NCBI GenBank assembly: GCA_963693365.1
Contig: CAVNZM010000004.1
Span: 13,330,001-13,394,000 of the forward strand
Origin: Amoebidium appalachense
Taxonomy: Eukaryota > Ichthyosporea
DNA: 64,000 nucleotides
Direction: 5' to 3'
Made by a program: the position numbers and the translations under genes. Under the pieces are notes generated by a model, which worked only from the letters and a program-made list of their open reading frames with translations, made no database searches and was not told the origin of the DNA. Position 1 is the first letter of the stretch. Each line of letters opens with the position of its first letter. Of the stretch, positions 1-19,288 are shown piece by piece.

Positions 1-629
1 GTTTGTGTGTGTATGCGTGTGTAATATACAACGTCTGTGTGTGTGCGAGTGCACCCCCAACGACGTTTCCGTTCATTTGTGTGGGCTGTGCACTAACAGC
101 CGCAACTACACCTAGACGTATTCGAGAAAGCTCCCATGTGTGAAAGATGAGAAATTGCCAGGATAAGGGTTCTTGAACCGTCACACATGCTTCATTCCAG
201 AGTTTATTCTGTGTTTAATTGGCAGGTGACATGGCCTTATACTAGACAGGGCAATTCATTGCATCTTTCGTTTATTTCCATACGTCCATCATTCAGAAAG
301 CACCATGGCATTCGCAACCCTCTAACTAACGTTTTCATTTGGCCTCCTGGCTCACCTAAGAATACACACGTGGCAGTAAAAGGGCACAAGCAAAAATACA
401 AATGGAAAAGCCTGTAACCTAAATATAACCCTAATAAAAAAGAAGTAAAGAAAGTGAACCCATGTGTGTGCATGTTTAACATGGGTGAGCAGCAACAGCA
501 AACTGCCTCACACCAGTTAGATGAACATGGCACCAGGGGACACCACTATAAACCATTCAGCTGTGTTGATTGTAGCACATGCTGATTGGGTTCTATTTAA
601 CTCGGCAAATTGATTGGTTAAAGAAACCC
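1..629. other. Intergenic, no gene recognised
   Basis: Lies beyond the stop codon of the VPS26C gene. Starts with a degenerate GT-rich stretch. Short open frames are present on both strands, but none resembles a known protein or shows convincing splice sites. Confidence 0.5.
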
Positions 630-6590
<5,961 letters not shown>

Positions 6591-7118
6591 GCTGCCGCCC
6601 TGCCCTGCAGGCCCACTGCTGCTGTGCGCTTTCCCGCCCGAGGCCACGTACAGTTACACTTTTAGCGTTGGCAAAGCGTGCAGTAAATTTCTACATAATA
6701 CTGGCACTGGCGCCTCAGGCCTACCATCAAACCGTCTGTGCTCAAAAATACTCCCGAGGTTCTTCGGGTTGTGATAGCCGCTCCACACCATATGCATGCA
6801 TATGATCAGCCTGTGATAGCCTCGGCCCCCGAGCCTCAGAATAAAATGCATTCATGGGCAGCAAGGGCAGCATTCTCTCGTGTGCATTTGCAACTCGCGT
6901 CACGGGCGTAGGCTAGAGTAAGAATGTACAGGGACAACACATACAAAGAGACACAAGCGTGTATCCTAGTGCTCACGTATGTGCACATGTTTAGGCGAAC
7001 TGACGCATGGTGCATGTACGGGCGCCAGATCAAGTTGCCCGTAATTGAACGTTGCTAATCTTTTACACACACACACGTACTCACATTGCACGCACGCACG
7101 CACGCGCGCGCACACACA

Positions 7119-7170
<52 letters not shown>

Positions 7171-7217
7171 TACACGCACACGCACAAGCACACGCACATC
7201 ACACGCACACGCACACG

Positions 7218-7274
<57 letters not shown>

Positions 7275-7898
7275 AGAAACAACACTGCATGTGTGTGACA
7301 CACAAAAGCAGACAGCGGAACGGCAGTGCATCAAGGCACAACCGAAACCAGCACTGCACTGTGACAACGAGAAAAATATTGCCCCCTTATACGTGGTGTT
7401 GGCATCAGTCACCAAGTCAAAGTAAAGGTTGGCTTCTCACATCGCATCATAACATGGCCATGGTTTGTATGTTCCCAGCCAGCAGGGAGTGCCCGTCCTA
7501 CAACTTGCCCGAGGCTGTATTCCACATTCACAGAAAGAAAAGGGAGCATTTCAAATAAACCAAAAGGTTGTTTCAGTGTGTACTTAACGGTTGTCGAAAA
7601 AAGAGGCAACTGGTGGGGAGAATAGCGCTTTCAGTAATATTAAAATCAATATACAATAAATTATTCGTTCTTCGCAATTCTAAAACAAGCATAGTTGGGA
7701 GTTGGTGTAAAAAGGAACAAAAGGACGCCCACCGTATACACACTATGCAAAAAGGCCCCTGTTTCACTGTTGCATGCTCTATCCTACTGTAGGATTCGTG
7801 ATGCCTATACGCTCACACACTTTTCGTTCTCTGTAATGTTTTAAAACACGGGTAGGGGGTGGTTGTAAAAAAGAAACGAAAGATCCCTACCACACACA
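6591..7898. other. Intergenic spacer with (CA)n microsatellite
   Basis: Spacer between the VPS26C start and the end of the DEP gene. Holds a CA/CG-rich microsatellite at about 7060-7270. No coding signal was recognised. The 3' flank of the DEP gene has a loose duplication: two segments near 7690-7765 and 7855-7925 both end in AAGGCCCCTGTTT. Confidence 0.6.
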
Positions 7899-8909
7899 CT
7901 ACACAGCCAGAAGGCCCCTGTTTGGTCTATCCGTCCTACAATAAAAATGTGCCTGCGAGTCGACAAACCCCGTAGCAGTTGTGTCAAGACTTCTCGAGCT
8001 CAAAGCCCTTGAGCCCTTGACCCCCAGCGCGAGGTTTGTAGATGATAGACTCAACCGCGCAGCTTCATTGTCCCTAAACTCGCCCTTCTCGTAGAGTTTG
8101 GTGGCCAGTTTTGTTGCCTTTTGTCGGTCTACACCCGCTTCTGGGTTGTAAGGAACAGACGTGAGATAACCCACCAGCCAGTCAACAAGATCCGACCCGG
8201 AAAAGACACACTCGCCTGCCTTAGACTTGCTTATGCGGAAGGAGGATGCGCGCTTGGCCGTAAGGTGTATGCTTGGTATTAGTGCCTCAACCCGCCCGCC
8301 TTCAACACATTTGTTTTCTCCTTCGCCCATGCCCGTGTCGTTCCTGGTAGCAATTTTTTTGACGAAGTTCTCCTTTTCGGGCTTCCGCTTTGTCTCACAC
8401 CACTCCGCGAAACTGATCATAAAGATGGCCCACCACTCTGTGTGTGGGAACGTGGTGCAACTAAATGTGCTGGTGATGCTGTGTGCACTTTTACCCGATG
8501 ATATGCTCGATGTTCCGTCATTTCCCTTCCGTCTGAACACGGTCGGGTCTTCGTCATTCATACCTGTGTAGTCGATGATGTCGCCGTTCTTCTCCCCACT
8601 GGGCTCTAACCCCATGCTGTTGCTTACTTTCAGCGTCACTTTGGCATCATGAGTGTCTGCCATCACCTTTCCGCGTGATCTGATGTGGCTTAGACTTTTT
8701 TGCACAGTTTCTTGCATTCGTTTTGTTTTGGATATCGTGCGAAACACAACATCGCGCATACTGCTCGAGTTTGTGCCTGCTGGTGACGGGGTGTGTGGTG
8801 TGTCCTTCGTTGTGGGCTCGGTTGGAAGCGGCAGAGAGCCGCAGACTCCTTCGCGCATGGTCTTGGGTGCTAGCGCTGTCAAAACGACAGGACCTGAACT
8901 ATTGTCCAT
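7899..8909 (-). CDS. DEP-domain protein, single exon
   Basis: 336 aa open frame with a stop codon just upstream of its ATG (CAA TAG ... ATG), so the start is well supported. Residues about 1-225 are polar, Ser/Thr-rich and probably disordered, with one aromatic segment near 157-171 (TEWWAIFMISFAEW). Residues about 232-325 look like a DEP domain: GECVFSGSDLVDWLV is the usual helix 1/strand region, followed by a helix (KATKLATKLYEKGEF) and a final strand HFYCRT. DEP domains usually target signalling proteins to membranes or to GPCR/RGS partners. About 35 Ser/Leu-rich residues appear inserted before the last strand. No catalytic domain is visible, so the cellular role is unknown. Confidence 0.7.
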   Translation of the reverse strand: MDNSSGPVVLTALAPKTMREGVCGSLPLPTEPTTKDTPHTPSPAGTNSSSMRDVVFRTISKTKRMQETVQKSLSHIRSRGKVMADTHDAKVTLKVSNSMGLEPSGEKNGDIIDYTGMNDEDPTVFRRKGNDGTSSISSGKSAHSITSTFSCTTFPHTEWWAIFMISFAEWCETKRKPEKENFVKKIATRNDTGMGEGENKCVEGGRVEALIPSIHLTAKRASSFRISKSKAGECVFSGSDLVDWLVGYLTSVPYNPEAGVDRQKATKLATKLYEKGEFRDNEAARLSLSSTNLALGVKGSRALSSRSLDTTATGFVDSQAHFYCRTDRPNRGLLAV

Positions 8910-9710
8910 GTGCGGCTTGGTCTATTGGGGCCAGAAAAAAGAGAGTGTGTTGTTTGGTCGTGGTGGTAAGAAAAAGCATCCCTTTTCAAATCCCTTACCT
9001 ATAGGGTGCTCTGAGGGGTGCGAGCTCAGGCCTGAACTTTGTACAAATAGGCTAACGTTCGTGTAAATTGCGATGAGGAAAGTGTTAAAACCGCAAGTTA
9101 CGCCAGCTTCAGAGGGAAGTTTGCCTTCGGTAAATGATAAACCTTAAAGTTTTGTGTCTGCATAATAAAGCCACCGTTTATGCAAGGGGACGGTCACCTG
9201 TCAGCCTGTCTTCCTGCCACGAACCTGAGACCCTGCCGACTGCCGAGCACAAGGCACGACAATGGGGTTTAACGCTGTTTACTCGAGGCAAAGAGAGACC
9301 AGTCTCAGGTATGGGGGGTTTTTGCTCGGAATATCCCCTCAGCGGTATATCATGATCACGTACACAGATGTCGGGTGATGATTATTATTATAATAGTGGG
9401 GGATACTCCTAGGTGTTCCACTCGATCACTAGATATATCAGGGTTTACTTTCTCTACGAGACACCATAAAGAATGTGACCACTTTAGACTTTTTGTTGAA
9501 TTCTGTTGGTCGTCACATTGAGTATTTATATGATTTTCACACAATGTTCAGGTATCTCAGTATGCACTTGTTACTGGATAACTCGTGAAGTTTTTTTATG
9601 GTCTTCTCAGTATGCCGTGCATACTTGCATATCTTTCCGTCGAATAAATCCAGTCAAAAGAAAAACCATAAAGACTAAGAAAAAGAAAAATCAATTAGTT
9701 GGTGTTCCCC

Positions 9711-9752
<42 letters not shown>

Positions 9753-9978
9753 ACGATGCTCATTCCTGACAACTGCAAGTATGACAATGAACGAGTGGTG
9801 CTTTCTGTTAAGAATCTGATATGTGAAAAAAAAAACAAAAAAAAACAAAAAAAAAAAAAACTTTTTAAACGTTTATAAAACTGTTTGTAGAAATACAACA
9901 ATCCAGACTTTCCAAATACCCTATTTGATTGGTCGTTACCTGCCGAACCGCATTCCAAGGATAAAATAGTTTAACATA
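8910..9978. other. Intergenic, carries a dispersed repeat copy
   Basis: Upstream flank of the DEP gene. From about 9264 it carries one copy of a repeat shared with 22664-22899 and ends in poly-T. A/T-rich stretches follow. No gene recognised. Confidence 0.6.
9264..9751 (+). repeat. Dispersed repeat X, copy 1, ends in poly-T
   Basis: Shares CGCTGTTTACTCGAGGCAAA, GCTCGGAATATCCCCTCAGC, TTTACTTTCTCTACGAGACA and a terminal AATTAGTTGGTGTTCCCCG plus about 36 T with the inverted copy at 22664-22899. This copy has about 200 extra bases lying between two ACCATAAAGA direct repeats (about 9463 and 9665). Confidence 0.75.
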
Positions 9979-10745
9979 ATGCAACTCAAAGTGATACTGA
10001 GCAGTGAGCACCTCGTATTTATCAATTTTAAGAACGCGTACGACACGGTCGACCTCCCTCGTCTGTGGCCTGTGGGCCAAGTTGGCCACTCGCAGTGTCC
10101 CATGCAAATGGGTCGGCTACTGGAAGCTGTGTTTACGTTTACACGCGGACGGGCGGTGGTTATTTGGGCGGCTATCCCCAGGGTTTACCCGCACGCGCGG
10201 GGTACTTCAAGGGTCCCGGGCCCTGCTAAGCCCACTCCTTTTCAACCTGTATATTGATGATTTAGCCGACGCACTTTCTGCGGCACAAATTGACGGGGGG
10301 TTGCCATCCCAGGCTCCCCCCGCCCTCTTTTTTGCCGACCATATTGTGCTTATGTCATCCGATCCTATCGAACTACGGCAATATATTCGTGTAGTTGAGC
10401 ATTGGTGCCAGCGCAACGATATACGGCAATATATTCGTGTAGTTGAGCATTGGTGCCAGCGCAACGATATATATGAAGGTTAACGTTATAACGTCAAAAA
10501 GTGTGCCCTTTTATCAAAATCGATACCGGCATGGGACGACGTTTGTATATTCGGCAGTCCCCTCCCTCGCCCGATCGAATAAAGTATTTGGGGGTTCCGG
10601 TGGATGAGTGGGGCATATGTTTCAAACGGATGGTCGACCGTCGGGTGGAGAGTGCAGGCAGGTGTCTATGTGGTGCATCCAGTCCGTGGCACACGCCACA
10701 TGTGCGTGTACAAATTCACACACACCAACTTGGGCACCACTGCCC

Positions 10746-10750
<5 letters not shown>
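9979..10750 (+). pseudogene. Decayed LINE reverse transcriptase fragment
   Basis: Remnant of a non-LTR retrotransposon RT. Pieces in different frames follow RT order: VFINFKNAYDTV (motif A type), GVLQGS then LLSPLLFNLYIDDLADAL (motif B region), FFADHIVLMS at the catalytic box, and KYLGVPVDEWGICF after it. The catalytic FADD is FADH here, and frameshifts separate the pieces, so it cannot be active. A 48-bp in-frame tandem duplication lies just after the catalytic box. Neither full ends nor an endonuclease domain was found. Confidence 0.75.
10375..10470 (+). repeat. 48-bp perfect tandem duplication
   Basis: Two identical 48-base units (10375-10422 and 10423-10470) inside the decayed LINE fragment. 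The unit encodes 16 residues including IRVVEHWCQRND, so the duplication is in frame but lies in an already broken gene. Confidence 0.95.
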
Positions 10751-10780
<30 letters not shown>

Positions 10781-10805
10781 CCCCCCCCCTTCCCGGGGAG
10801 GTGAT

Positions 10806-10957
10806 TGGGTAGAAGCTCGAGTACTGTGGATGACGTGCCCCCCCCCCCCCTGAGGATAGGCTCTGCTGATTATGCATACTCTTTTTGTATGGTTTGCCCT
10901 CTGCATCGTGTAATCCGTTGTTCATGCATGTGTACTTAGTACTTTATGGCGCATTCA
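10806..10957 (+). repeat. SINE-like repeat copy (plus orientation)
   Basis: Diverged copy: GTACTGTGGATGACGTG, poly-C, TGAGGATAGGCTCTGCTGAT, TATGCATACTCTTTTTGTAT, ending GCGCATTCAACCC. Its right flank is G-rich rather than a clean poly-C tail. Confidence 0.75.
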
Positions 10958-10984
10958 ACCCGGGGGAAAGGGGGGGGTGCACGT

Positions 10985-11033
<49 letters not shown>

Positions 11034-12068
11034 CAAAAAATAAAATAAAAAATAATGCCCTCGTGTACCGTCACTGTGGCGTGGCACCCACTTGCAACAG
11101 CACGGTGCCACGGTGACCATCGTGCCATCGATATCACGTGCTCCGAGACATGTGATGTACACATGTACACCGAATTGATGTACTATTCACATACACTAAC
11201 GATATGTTTATCAGATTCTAATCCTCACACAATAGGCACCACCACGAAGACACCCATTATTATAGACTCCACGGCACACACACTATGTACAGCTGCTGGC
11301 ACTTGCAGCCACGTCAACTGGCACTTGCACCACTGTCAACAAAAAACAAGCCCCATCAAAGAAAGACGAAAGGAGGAGGAATTATAAGCGAATGCATGAC
11401 AAAAGTGTAAACTTGTGGTGGGGTGTTCTGGTGGTTGAAATGGCATCTTTGATTCATAGTCGGCTACACAGTGCCACTGACGGACCTATGCACCCATGCA
11501 CAGTACACACACCTTCAATTTGCGGTATTCAAATCCAAGACATAAGGCTGCTACTGATAAACGAAAAGGAACACCGATAGCAGTCACAACTACGTATGAA
11601 TGCTATATCCAATTTAAAATTTCCCTTTGCCATACATGTATTAGTAGCATACAGCATCGTGCTAATAAATCTGTAGACGCTACAAAAATGTCCCATTATA
11701 TTGGCCGTATAAGAAAGACAAAACTTTTGGCACCCATCGTAAACCACAACAGTTTTTAAAATTGTTGGGATCAAACAAACATCACAATGTCATATGTACA
11801 GAAAACGAAACAGTCAACCTGAACACGTTTTGTTTCGAATAAGAGCACAAAATATACTTGCATGGTTCTGTGCTATGGTGCTTTAGCATTCTCGTGTGTG
11901 TGTGCTCTGATTAGTTGTACACCCATTCTTCCGATTTTTGGCACGTCCACTTACACATGAATGCCACAAGTGTGTTGCCTATATTAGTGCACACACCGCT
12001 CGCTTGGATGCCATAATAAGTGCTGTTTATGTGGTGCATATATAGTCGCCCCCTGCCATCCCCCATTT
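10958..12068. other. Intergenic with 47-base poly-G
   Basis: Contains poly-G at 10985-11031. The rest is mixed sequence without recognisable coding potential. It is the 3' flank of the DUF4954 gene. Confidence 0.6.
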
Positions 12069-12495
12069 CTAAGCGGGGGCGTTTTTGCTTGCCGTGCGTG
12101 CATCAATATACTCGATGACCTGGCTCATCTGCACCCGCACCTCCTCCATGCGGGTCTCTGACTCCCGCACAAACCCGTCCTGGCTGGCATGCCCGTGTGC
12201 ATCCAAATAGTCCTGTGGTGGATCGCGGTGAGCAAGAAGATACGTGGGGCGTGTGTGTCGCGGACTAACTGATGTTAGTTCTCGTTTGAATACTGGTCGT
12301 TTTGTGTGCGAGTGGAAGGGGTGGGGGAGGAAGAGGAGGAGGCAGAGGCAACTAGGGGAAAGGTTGGTTTGTTTTCTCTATCTTTTTTCTTGTTGTCTTT
12401 TCTTTTTTTCTTGTTTTCTTCTTCCTTTGTCTTCAGTAAGAGTAGACATTCACACAGGACAACGTAATGCGGGGTGTGCGCCCGGCGGCGGCCAG

Positions 12496-12548
<53 letters not shown>

Positions 12549-12778
12549 TACATGTGTTCGACCTTGACCTCCCAACACGTGCATGCTTGTGTGGCATCCA
12601 TCCCAACTAAATGTTTTTCGAGATTTTCCTTGTTTGTTCCCATTTGCTTTTCAGAATATGTGTAGTGGGTGTGTGTGTGCTGCTGCTGCTACTGCTGCTG
12701 ATAGTGGTACTGGTGGTGGGCGGGCGAGTGGGTGGGTGGATGGTTGGTGGGTGAGTGGGTGGGTGGGTTCCCGGCGGT

Positions 12779-12816
<38 letters not shown>

Positions 12817-14529
12817 GGGGGGGGAGTGTCATGAGGCATCTTGTAGCAAACAATTGCACACAAGCAGGGGGGGGGGGGGGGGGGAGGGGGGAGGTGTCAT
12901 GAGGCATCTTGTAGCAAACAATTGCACACAAGCATGCAGGATGTGGGTGTGTGTGTGAGTTGGACAGGGGTATTTACCCTGATGATGCTGATGCCACGAA
13001 TATCATCCTTCTCCTTAGCCTTGCGCACATCCTTTGTGATCTTCTCCTTATCTGCTACCACCTTAGTGATCAGGTCCCGCACAGACACCTCAGGCAGCTC
13101 CCTCTCAATGACCACTCTCTGGTGCTTCCAGAAATGGTCGTCCTTTTCCACCTTAAGCACGGTGTCTGGGTCAGCGCCCTTTGAGAGCTGCTCGTACAGG
13201 CCCATGACGGCATAGTACTGGATGTAGAAGGTGTAGACCCGGATGGCCTTCACCCTGTCGTCCTCCTTGCAGTAGTTCTTGCCCAGCCCCCGTATCTGCT
13301 TGTCCGTGTACACGGCCTGGCCACGGTCGTCCTTGAGCTCTGCACGGCCCTCAGCATCAACCAAAGCCTGCCGGGCACGAAGGCACTCGTCTACGGTCTC
13401 GGGCCGTAGCACCTGGGGGGGGGGGGGGGGGGGGGGGGGGGGATGGGATGGTTGTGAGTGGGTGGAGAGAGAGAGAGGTGTAGGGACTGGGGGAGGGGTG
13501 GACTGCAGGGGTGGGACTGGGATAGGAAGAAAAACAACAAAATAGACGATGTGGGTGGTGGGCTAGAGACAGCACGTAATAGGTGGGCCAGAGGGGTGAC
13601 GTAAAAAGAGGCTTGTGTGTATTCGTGTGTGTGTGTGTGTGGGGTGGGGAGGGGCGGGGGGGGGGGGGGGGGGGGGGTACAGGAGGTTGAGAGGGGGGGG
13701 GAGGGAGGAGGAACTTGCATGTTCAGTGGACCCCCCCCTTCCACCCCCTTTCTTTTCCCCGCAGAAAAAAAAAAAGAAAGAAAGAAAGGTATGAAAAAGC
13801 ACCGGACATAGAAGGACACAAACTTCGATCTGGTTTCTGCCAGCTTTAAAATGTCAATTACTCTTTTGCCAAAGAATGAGCTGATTCACAATGCCCCCCC
13901 CCCCCTCCCCCCCTCCCCCCCCAAATGATAGTACCAAAAATCATTACAGAGAGTGGAGCACAAATAGAATCAACCTTAGAATCACACCATTGCCCCAGTG
14001 CCCACCATGCCAGTGCACCATACGTACGTCGAAGATGAAGTGGTTGCGCTTTGCCTTGTTCCTGCGGATGTACTTGTTCTCGTTGCGCCGCAGCGTGTAG
14101 ATGTTGTCGCTCAGCACCCACCCGGGGAAGATCTGGTTGTATGCTGGGCTGAGCCCTGTGATGCTCTCAGCCGGGGAGTTGACCAGAGAGAAGGGCATGG
14201 CCATGCGCTGGGGCAGGGTCACCACCCCACTGGCAATGATGCTGTAGGGGCCCTGTGTAAAGTCGGCCGGGAATTTGATGGATGTGCCCAGACCAAAGAA
14301 TGTGCCTGCGTGCCCTCTCCGTCAGTAAAAAACACCCATTGCCTTTGCATAACAGCCTGAAGTGCCATTGCAAATCGTGCCCAATGGCTAGGTGTCGGGG
14401 TAGGCTTTTCTATCGTTCGCGCCAGAAAAACACGTATTGGCCGTACGGTGTTCTTGTGCATAGATGATTTTTTTTTTTTCGTTTTTTTTTGTTTTTTTTT
14501 TTGGTGGTGGTGGTGGTGGTGGTGGTGGT

Positions 14530-14565
<36 letters not shown>

Positions 14566-14740
14566 TGCAACGCATATGGAAGGAGGTCGACACAAAACTT
14601 CAGTGGCAACATAAGTCATCTTTGTGACATATGTGCCTTGGTTGTGTAGGTGCGGGAATACATGTGCACGTGGGCGTGCATTAAAGGTTCTTTTTTTTTC
14701 CTTCTTTTTTTTTTTCCTTTTTTTTTTTTTTTTCCCCTTG

Positions 14741-14810
<70 letters not shown>

Positions 14811-15204
14811 GGTGTGTGCGCGGGCGTGCATGCATGTGCTCGTTGTTTGGTTGGTTTTGGTGGAGGGGGAGGGGGGGGGGGGGGGGGGGGGTAGGAGCTG
14901 AAGAATATTCTGTTTATCCTGGCTAAGAGCTGAGCACCTAACTACCATTGATATAAATTATCATTGATCAAATTTGTTCTATTTGGTGGTGGTGGTGGTG
15001 GTGGTGGTGGTGGTGGTGGTGGTGGTGGTGGTGGTGGTGGTGGTGTTTGTGTGTGTGTGTGTGTTTGGGGGGGGGGGGGGGGGGGGGGGGGTTAGAATTT
15101 TTAAACATCACAAACAAAAGTAACAACGTAATAGTGACGTGCCAAAGTGAACCCGTCCTCAAAGACGAGAGCAAACTGCCGGAAGAGGAGGGAGGGCGAT
15201 GGAC

Positions 15205-15256
<52 letters not shown>

Positions 15257-17425
15257 TTGATCACAGCACGAAGTACAGTTAGCTGACGTGAAGGACCGCA
15301 CAGGACACAATAGTATGCATATAATTGCATAAAAATGCTCAACATATACGCAACAAAATCAGCGCCGGTCTCGCCGGGGTGGGTGGGTGTGTGTGGAGGG
15401 GCGGAGGGGAGGGGGGGGGTTTGAATGCGGAACACGGTACGAAGTACACATACACGATGAGAAGCATGGTGCAGGACACATGCAAAGGCAAACATTCAAG
15501 TATGCAACATCAGCCATGCGCACAGTATCCGTCTTAAGCAGAGCCCATTCTCAGGGAGGGCCCAAGTCATCGATTGCGTCTGAGTTTCGACCCCTTAGCC
15601 CGCGTATATACGACTCTCCAACTCAGACATCAGCATCAACTGAACTTGGGAGGGTCAACCCGTCTTGATCAAAGACGAGCAGGGTTGCTTATGCAAGCAA
15701 GGTGAGCAAAACGGTGAAGATGTGTGTGCAAACTAAAGCAGTGCAGCAAAAAATGCGTATGTGCTTACAGATGCACGACACAGAGCAACCATGCCCGGTT
15801 GCATGGAAGTAAAGCAATCTCCACACAGTGGTCTGTCCTGAAAGGACACCTCTGAAGAAGACTGGGGGGTTTGCATGCGGAACACGGTACGAAGTACGCA
15901 TACACGATGAGAAGCGGAGGGGAGGGGGGGGGGGAGGGGGGGGGGGGCAGCAGACGCACACCTTCGCCGCACCACAACTCCTGGTCGGGGGCCTTTGATG
16001 TGTGGTTGGAGCCGACATTAGCGCCATAGCCCACATTGCCCTTGCCCTCGGGCCAGAATGCAGCAATCAGCAGACTCTGGTGGTGGAACCCAACAAAGGG
16101 CCCACACAGGGAAGCAGTGCACTCGCCTTCAGCCACACCGCTATTGGGGCCCAGGATGCTGTCTGTCATCTTACCGTGCCTCTCGACGTGGCTGTGCTCA
16201 CACAGCACACTGTTCATCGCCAGCGCCAGACCGTCTACCTCACTGGCCCACTGCAGGATCTGTGAACACAACAACCGTCAGAAAGGGTCTATGCCTACCA
16301 CACTTGGTTTTAGCGCCAGGTGCCAAAACTACTTCCCCCTTCTCCCCCCCCTCCCCCTCCCGCCCCACCCTTTCCCTCCTCCCCCCTCCCGCGTTTGTCC
16401 CCCTCTATGCAAGCAGGAATATTGTTTTCGAGGCAGACATGCTAAGAGTCCCCGCCTCCCCCCCCAAATCCCACAAGGAGGAAACACATACATACCTCCC
16501 CCCCCCCCCCCCCCCCCCCCCCCCCAGCAGCAACCATCAGTCTACAAGCACCATAAAGGCATTCTCACCTCCCTCCCACCCTTCCTCTTCTTTAATAGGA
16601 GGTCGTACCAATAGCACACACACAACACACACACATACCCACAAGCACAGGCACCCCCACCCACCAACCCACCCACATATTCCTCCAACACACATACCGT
16701 ATTCTTGACATAGCACCCCGAGAGAATCTTGGGAATTTCCTTGGGGGGGTCTGAGAGCATGGTGACATTCTCGACCCAGCTTGCACTGTCAATGACCCCC
16801 CCCGGGCCCACGTAGACGTTGATGACCTTCTGGGTGTGCAGCACCTTGGCCCCATTCCCGATGATCGTGGCTGGGCTGGTGGCCTGCGTGGGGGCATGCA
16901 CGTGAGACCGTGCACAGGGGGAGGTGCAGAAACGTGCACAGGTGAAAGGTGGGCACACATACAGCGGGAGGGAGGAAAAGAACATTGTCTAGTGTGAGTG
17001 TTGGTGAAAGAGTGCAAAAACAATGAAAGAGAATCTGGACGGTAAAAAGGAGAGAACAAGGGGCAAACGGTGCATGCAGAAACACCTCACACGCCGTTCT
17101 AGGGGGGGGGGGGGGGGGGAGGGGGGCTCACACACGAGCAGGAGAGCAGGGGAAGGAGGCGGGGGGAGGGGGGGGGGGGGGGGGAGGGGGGGGGGGGGGG
17201 GGGGGATCCTTTGTTGCTTTAGCCCCCATCCCCCTATCCTCCCCTTTACCCCTCTTCGTGCTGAAAAATGATGTCCTTCGATAATACGGGGGGGGGGGGG
17301 GGGGGGGGGTCCGTGGGGTCGTACAGTGAGGGCAGGCTACGAATGCATATGCAAATATGTCCCAAGGCCATCAAGGTGGCACTAGATCATCAAGGTTGTC
17401 ACTCGTTCAAATTGGCACGAGGCGG

Positions 17426-17494
<69 letters not shown>

Positions 17495-17589
17495 TGTGCG
17501 TGCGTGCATGCGCGTGTGTGTGCGCGTGTGTGTGTGTGTGTGCATGTGCCTGTGCCTGTGCGTGCGTGTGTGTGTGTGCCGGGGAGAAA

Positions 17590-17651
<62 letters not shown>

Positions 17652-19233
17652 TGATGCCTTAGCACAGTATGTGTCGACCAGGTCGTTGTACTTCTTCAGC
17701 AGGGCCTTGTCTCCTCGGTTGCTGGCCACCCCGGCAGCACAGGCAATGGTGATCTCGGCAAACACACGCGTCTCACGCCCACCAGTCTCGATGGCAAGCG
17801 GGAGCTCGGCACCGTTGCCGAAGTTGGTTTGTCCTGTGTGTGTGTATGTGTGTGTGTGTGTGTGTGTGCATATGTGGACGTGTGCGCATGTGTCGTGTAT
17901 GTGTGTGTTTGTATCATGTTTACGTGCGTGGGTGTGCATGAGTGCCCCTTTTAGTGAATGCCAGTTTGCCTTAAAAGCGGGGAGAGAGACGCCGGGGAGG
18001 ACGGGAGAGGAACAGCTGAAAGGGGGGGGGGGGGGGGGGGGAAGGGGGGGGGGAGGGAGGACAGGGGGCGGGAGGGCAGGAGGGAAGGAGAAGAGAGAGA
18101 GGGAGGGAGGGAGGGAGGGAGGGAGAGGCAGAGTGTAAGTATGTGCCAGTGCCTGTATGTGTGTAACCTTGTGTTCGTGTGTGTGGTGTGGTGTGTGCAT
18201 GGCAAGCATGCTTTGTGAAATAAGTAGGGGAGGGTATGGGGAAGCCGGCCCGGGGGAGGGTGAAAGGAAGGAGAGGGGTGTGTGGGTGGGTAGGGGGCAA
18301 AATGATTGTGGTCATTGATGTGCTTTTTTTTTTTTTTTTTTGGGGGGGGGGGGGGGGGGGGAGGGAGAGGAGGGAGGCTGTGTGCATGCAGGAGGGGCCG
18401 AAAGGACGGGTTTGTAGGCAGGGCATGTAGGATGATGTGGGTGTGGGTGTGGTGTAGGAGCCAGGAGCAAGTAGCACAGTGCCAAGTTCAACCACGTTAA
18501 ACCCTGTAAAGATACGCAAAATGAACCAGAGAGCATGCGATACAAGCAGGCAGACAGCTCAGGCAGACCTTTTGTTTTTGGCGCAGGGGGAAGGAAGGGG
18601 GGAGGGAGGGGTGTGTATGTGGGGAGGGGGGGGAGGGGGGGGGATGGGGAGAAGGTGAGAAAAAAGGGCCCCGTGGGGTGGGGGGGGTGCAGCAGACAAA
18701 CGAATGGCAAATAAAGGGACGGGCAAAGAGGGGGAGGGAGGGAGAGGGTTAAGAAAGCCGTGCACAAAGTAAAATGAGGCAGCACAATGAATGAAGTAGA
18801 ACAACATGCAAGAGCATAAACAGAGGCTAAGCACGAGAACCCATCGTCGGATGAGGCTTGACTCAACCGCACCAGGATGTGGGAGCAAAGTGGGGAGGGA
18901 GCGGGGGGAGGGGGGAGACAGACAAAACAGCATTGTATGAAAAGGAATCAAGGGGCTCTGCTGTTGAGCAAGGGGAGAGAAGTGAGGGGCAAGGGGCGGG
19001 AAGATGGGGAGGGGAAGGGAGGAAGGGGAGCCCCGGGGGGGGGGGGGGGGGGGGAGGGGGAGGGGGTCCACGGTGGAGAGGAAGCATCGAGTGGTGAAGG
19101 GAAAGAGGGAGAGGGGGCGGGGACATGGTATGGTGTCTGCGTGCAGAAGTAGTGTTGCCTTCTCTGTCCTTCATTTCTCACTCTCGTGTGGGTGCACTTG
19201 TGGTTCTTGTCTTGGGGTTTTACGGGGAAGAAA

Positions 19234-19288
<55 letters not shown>

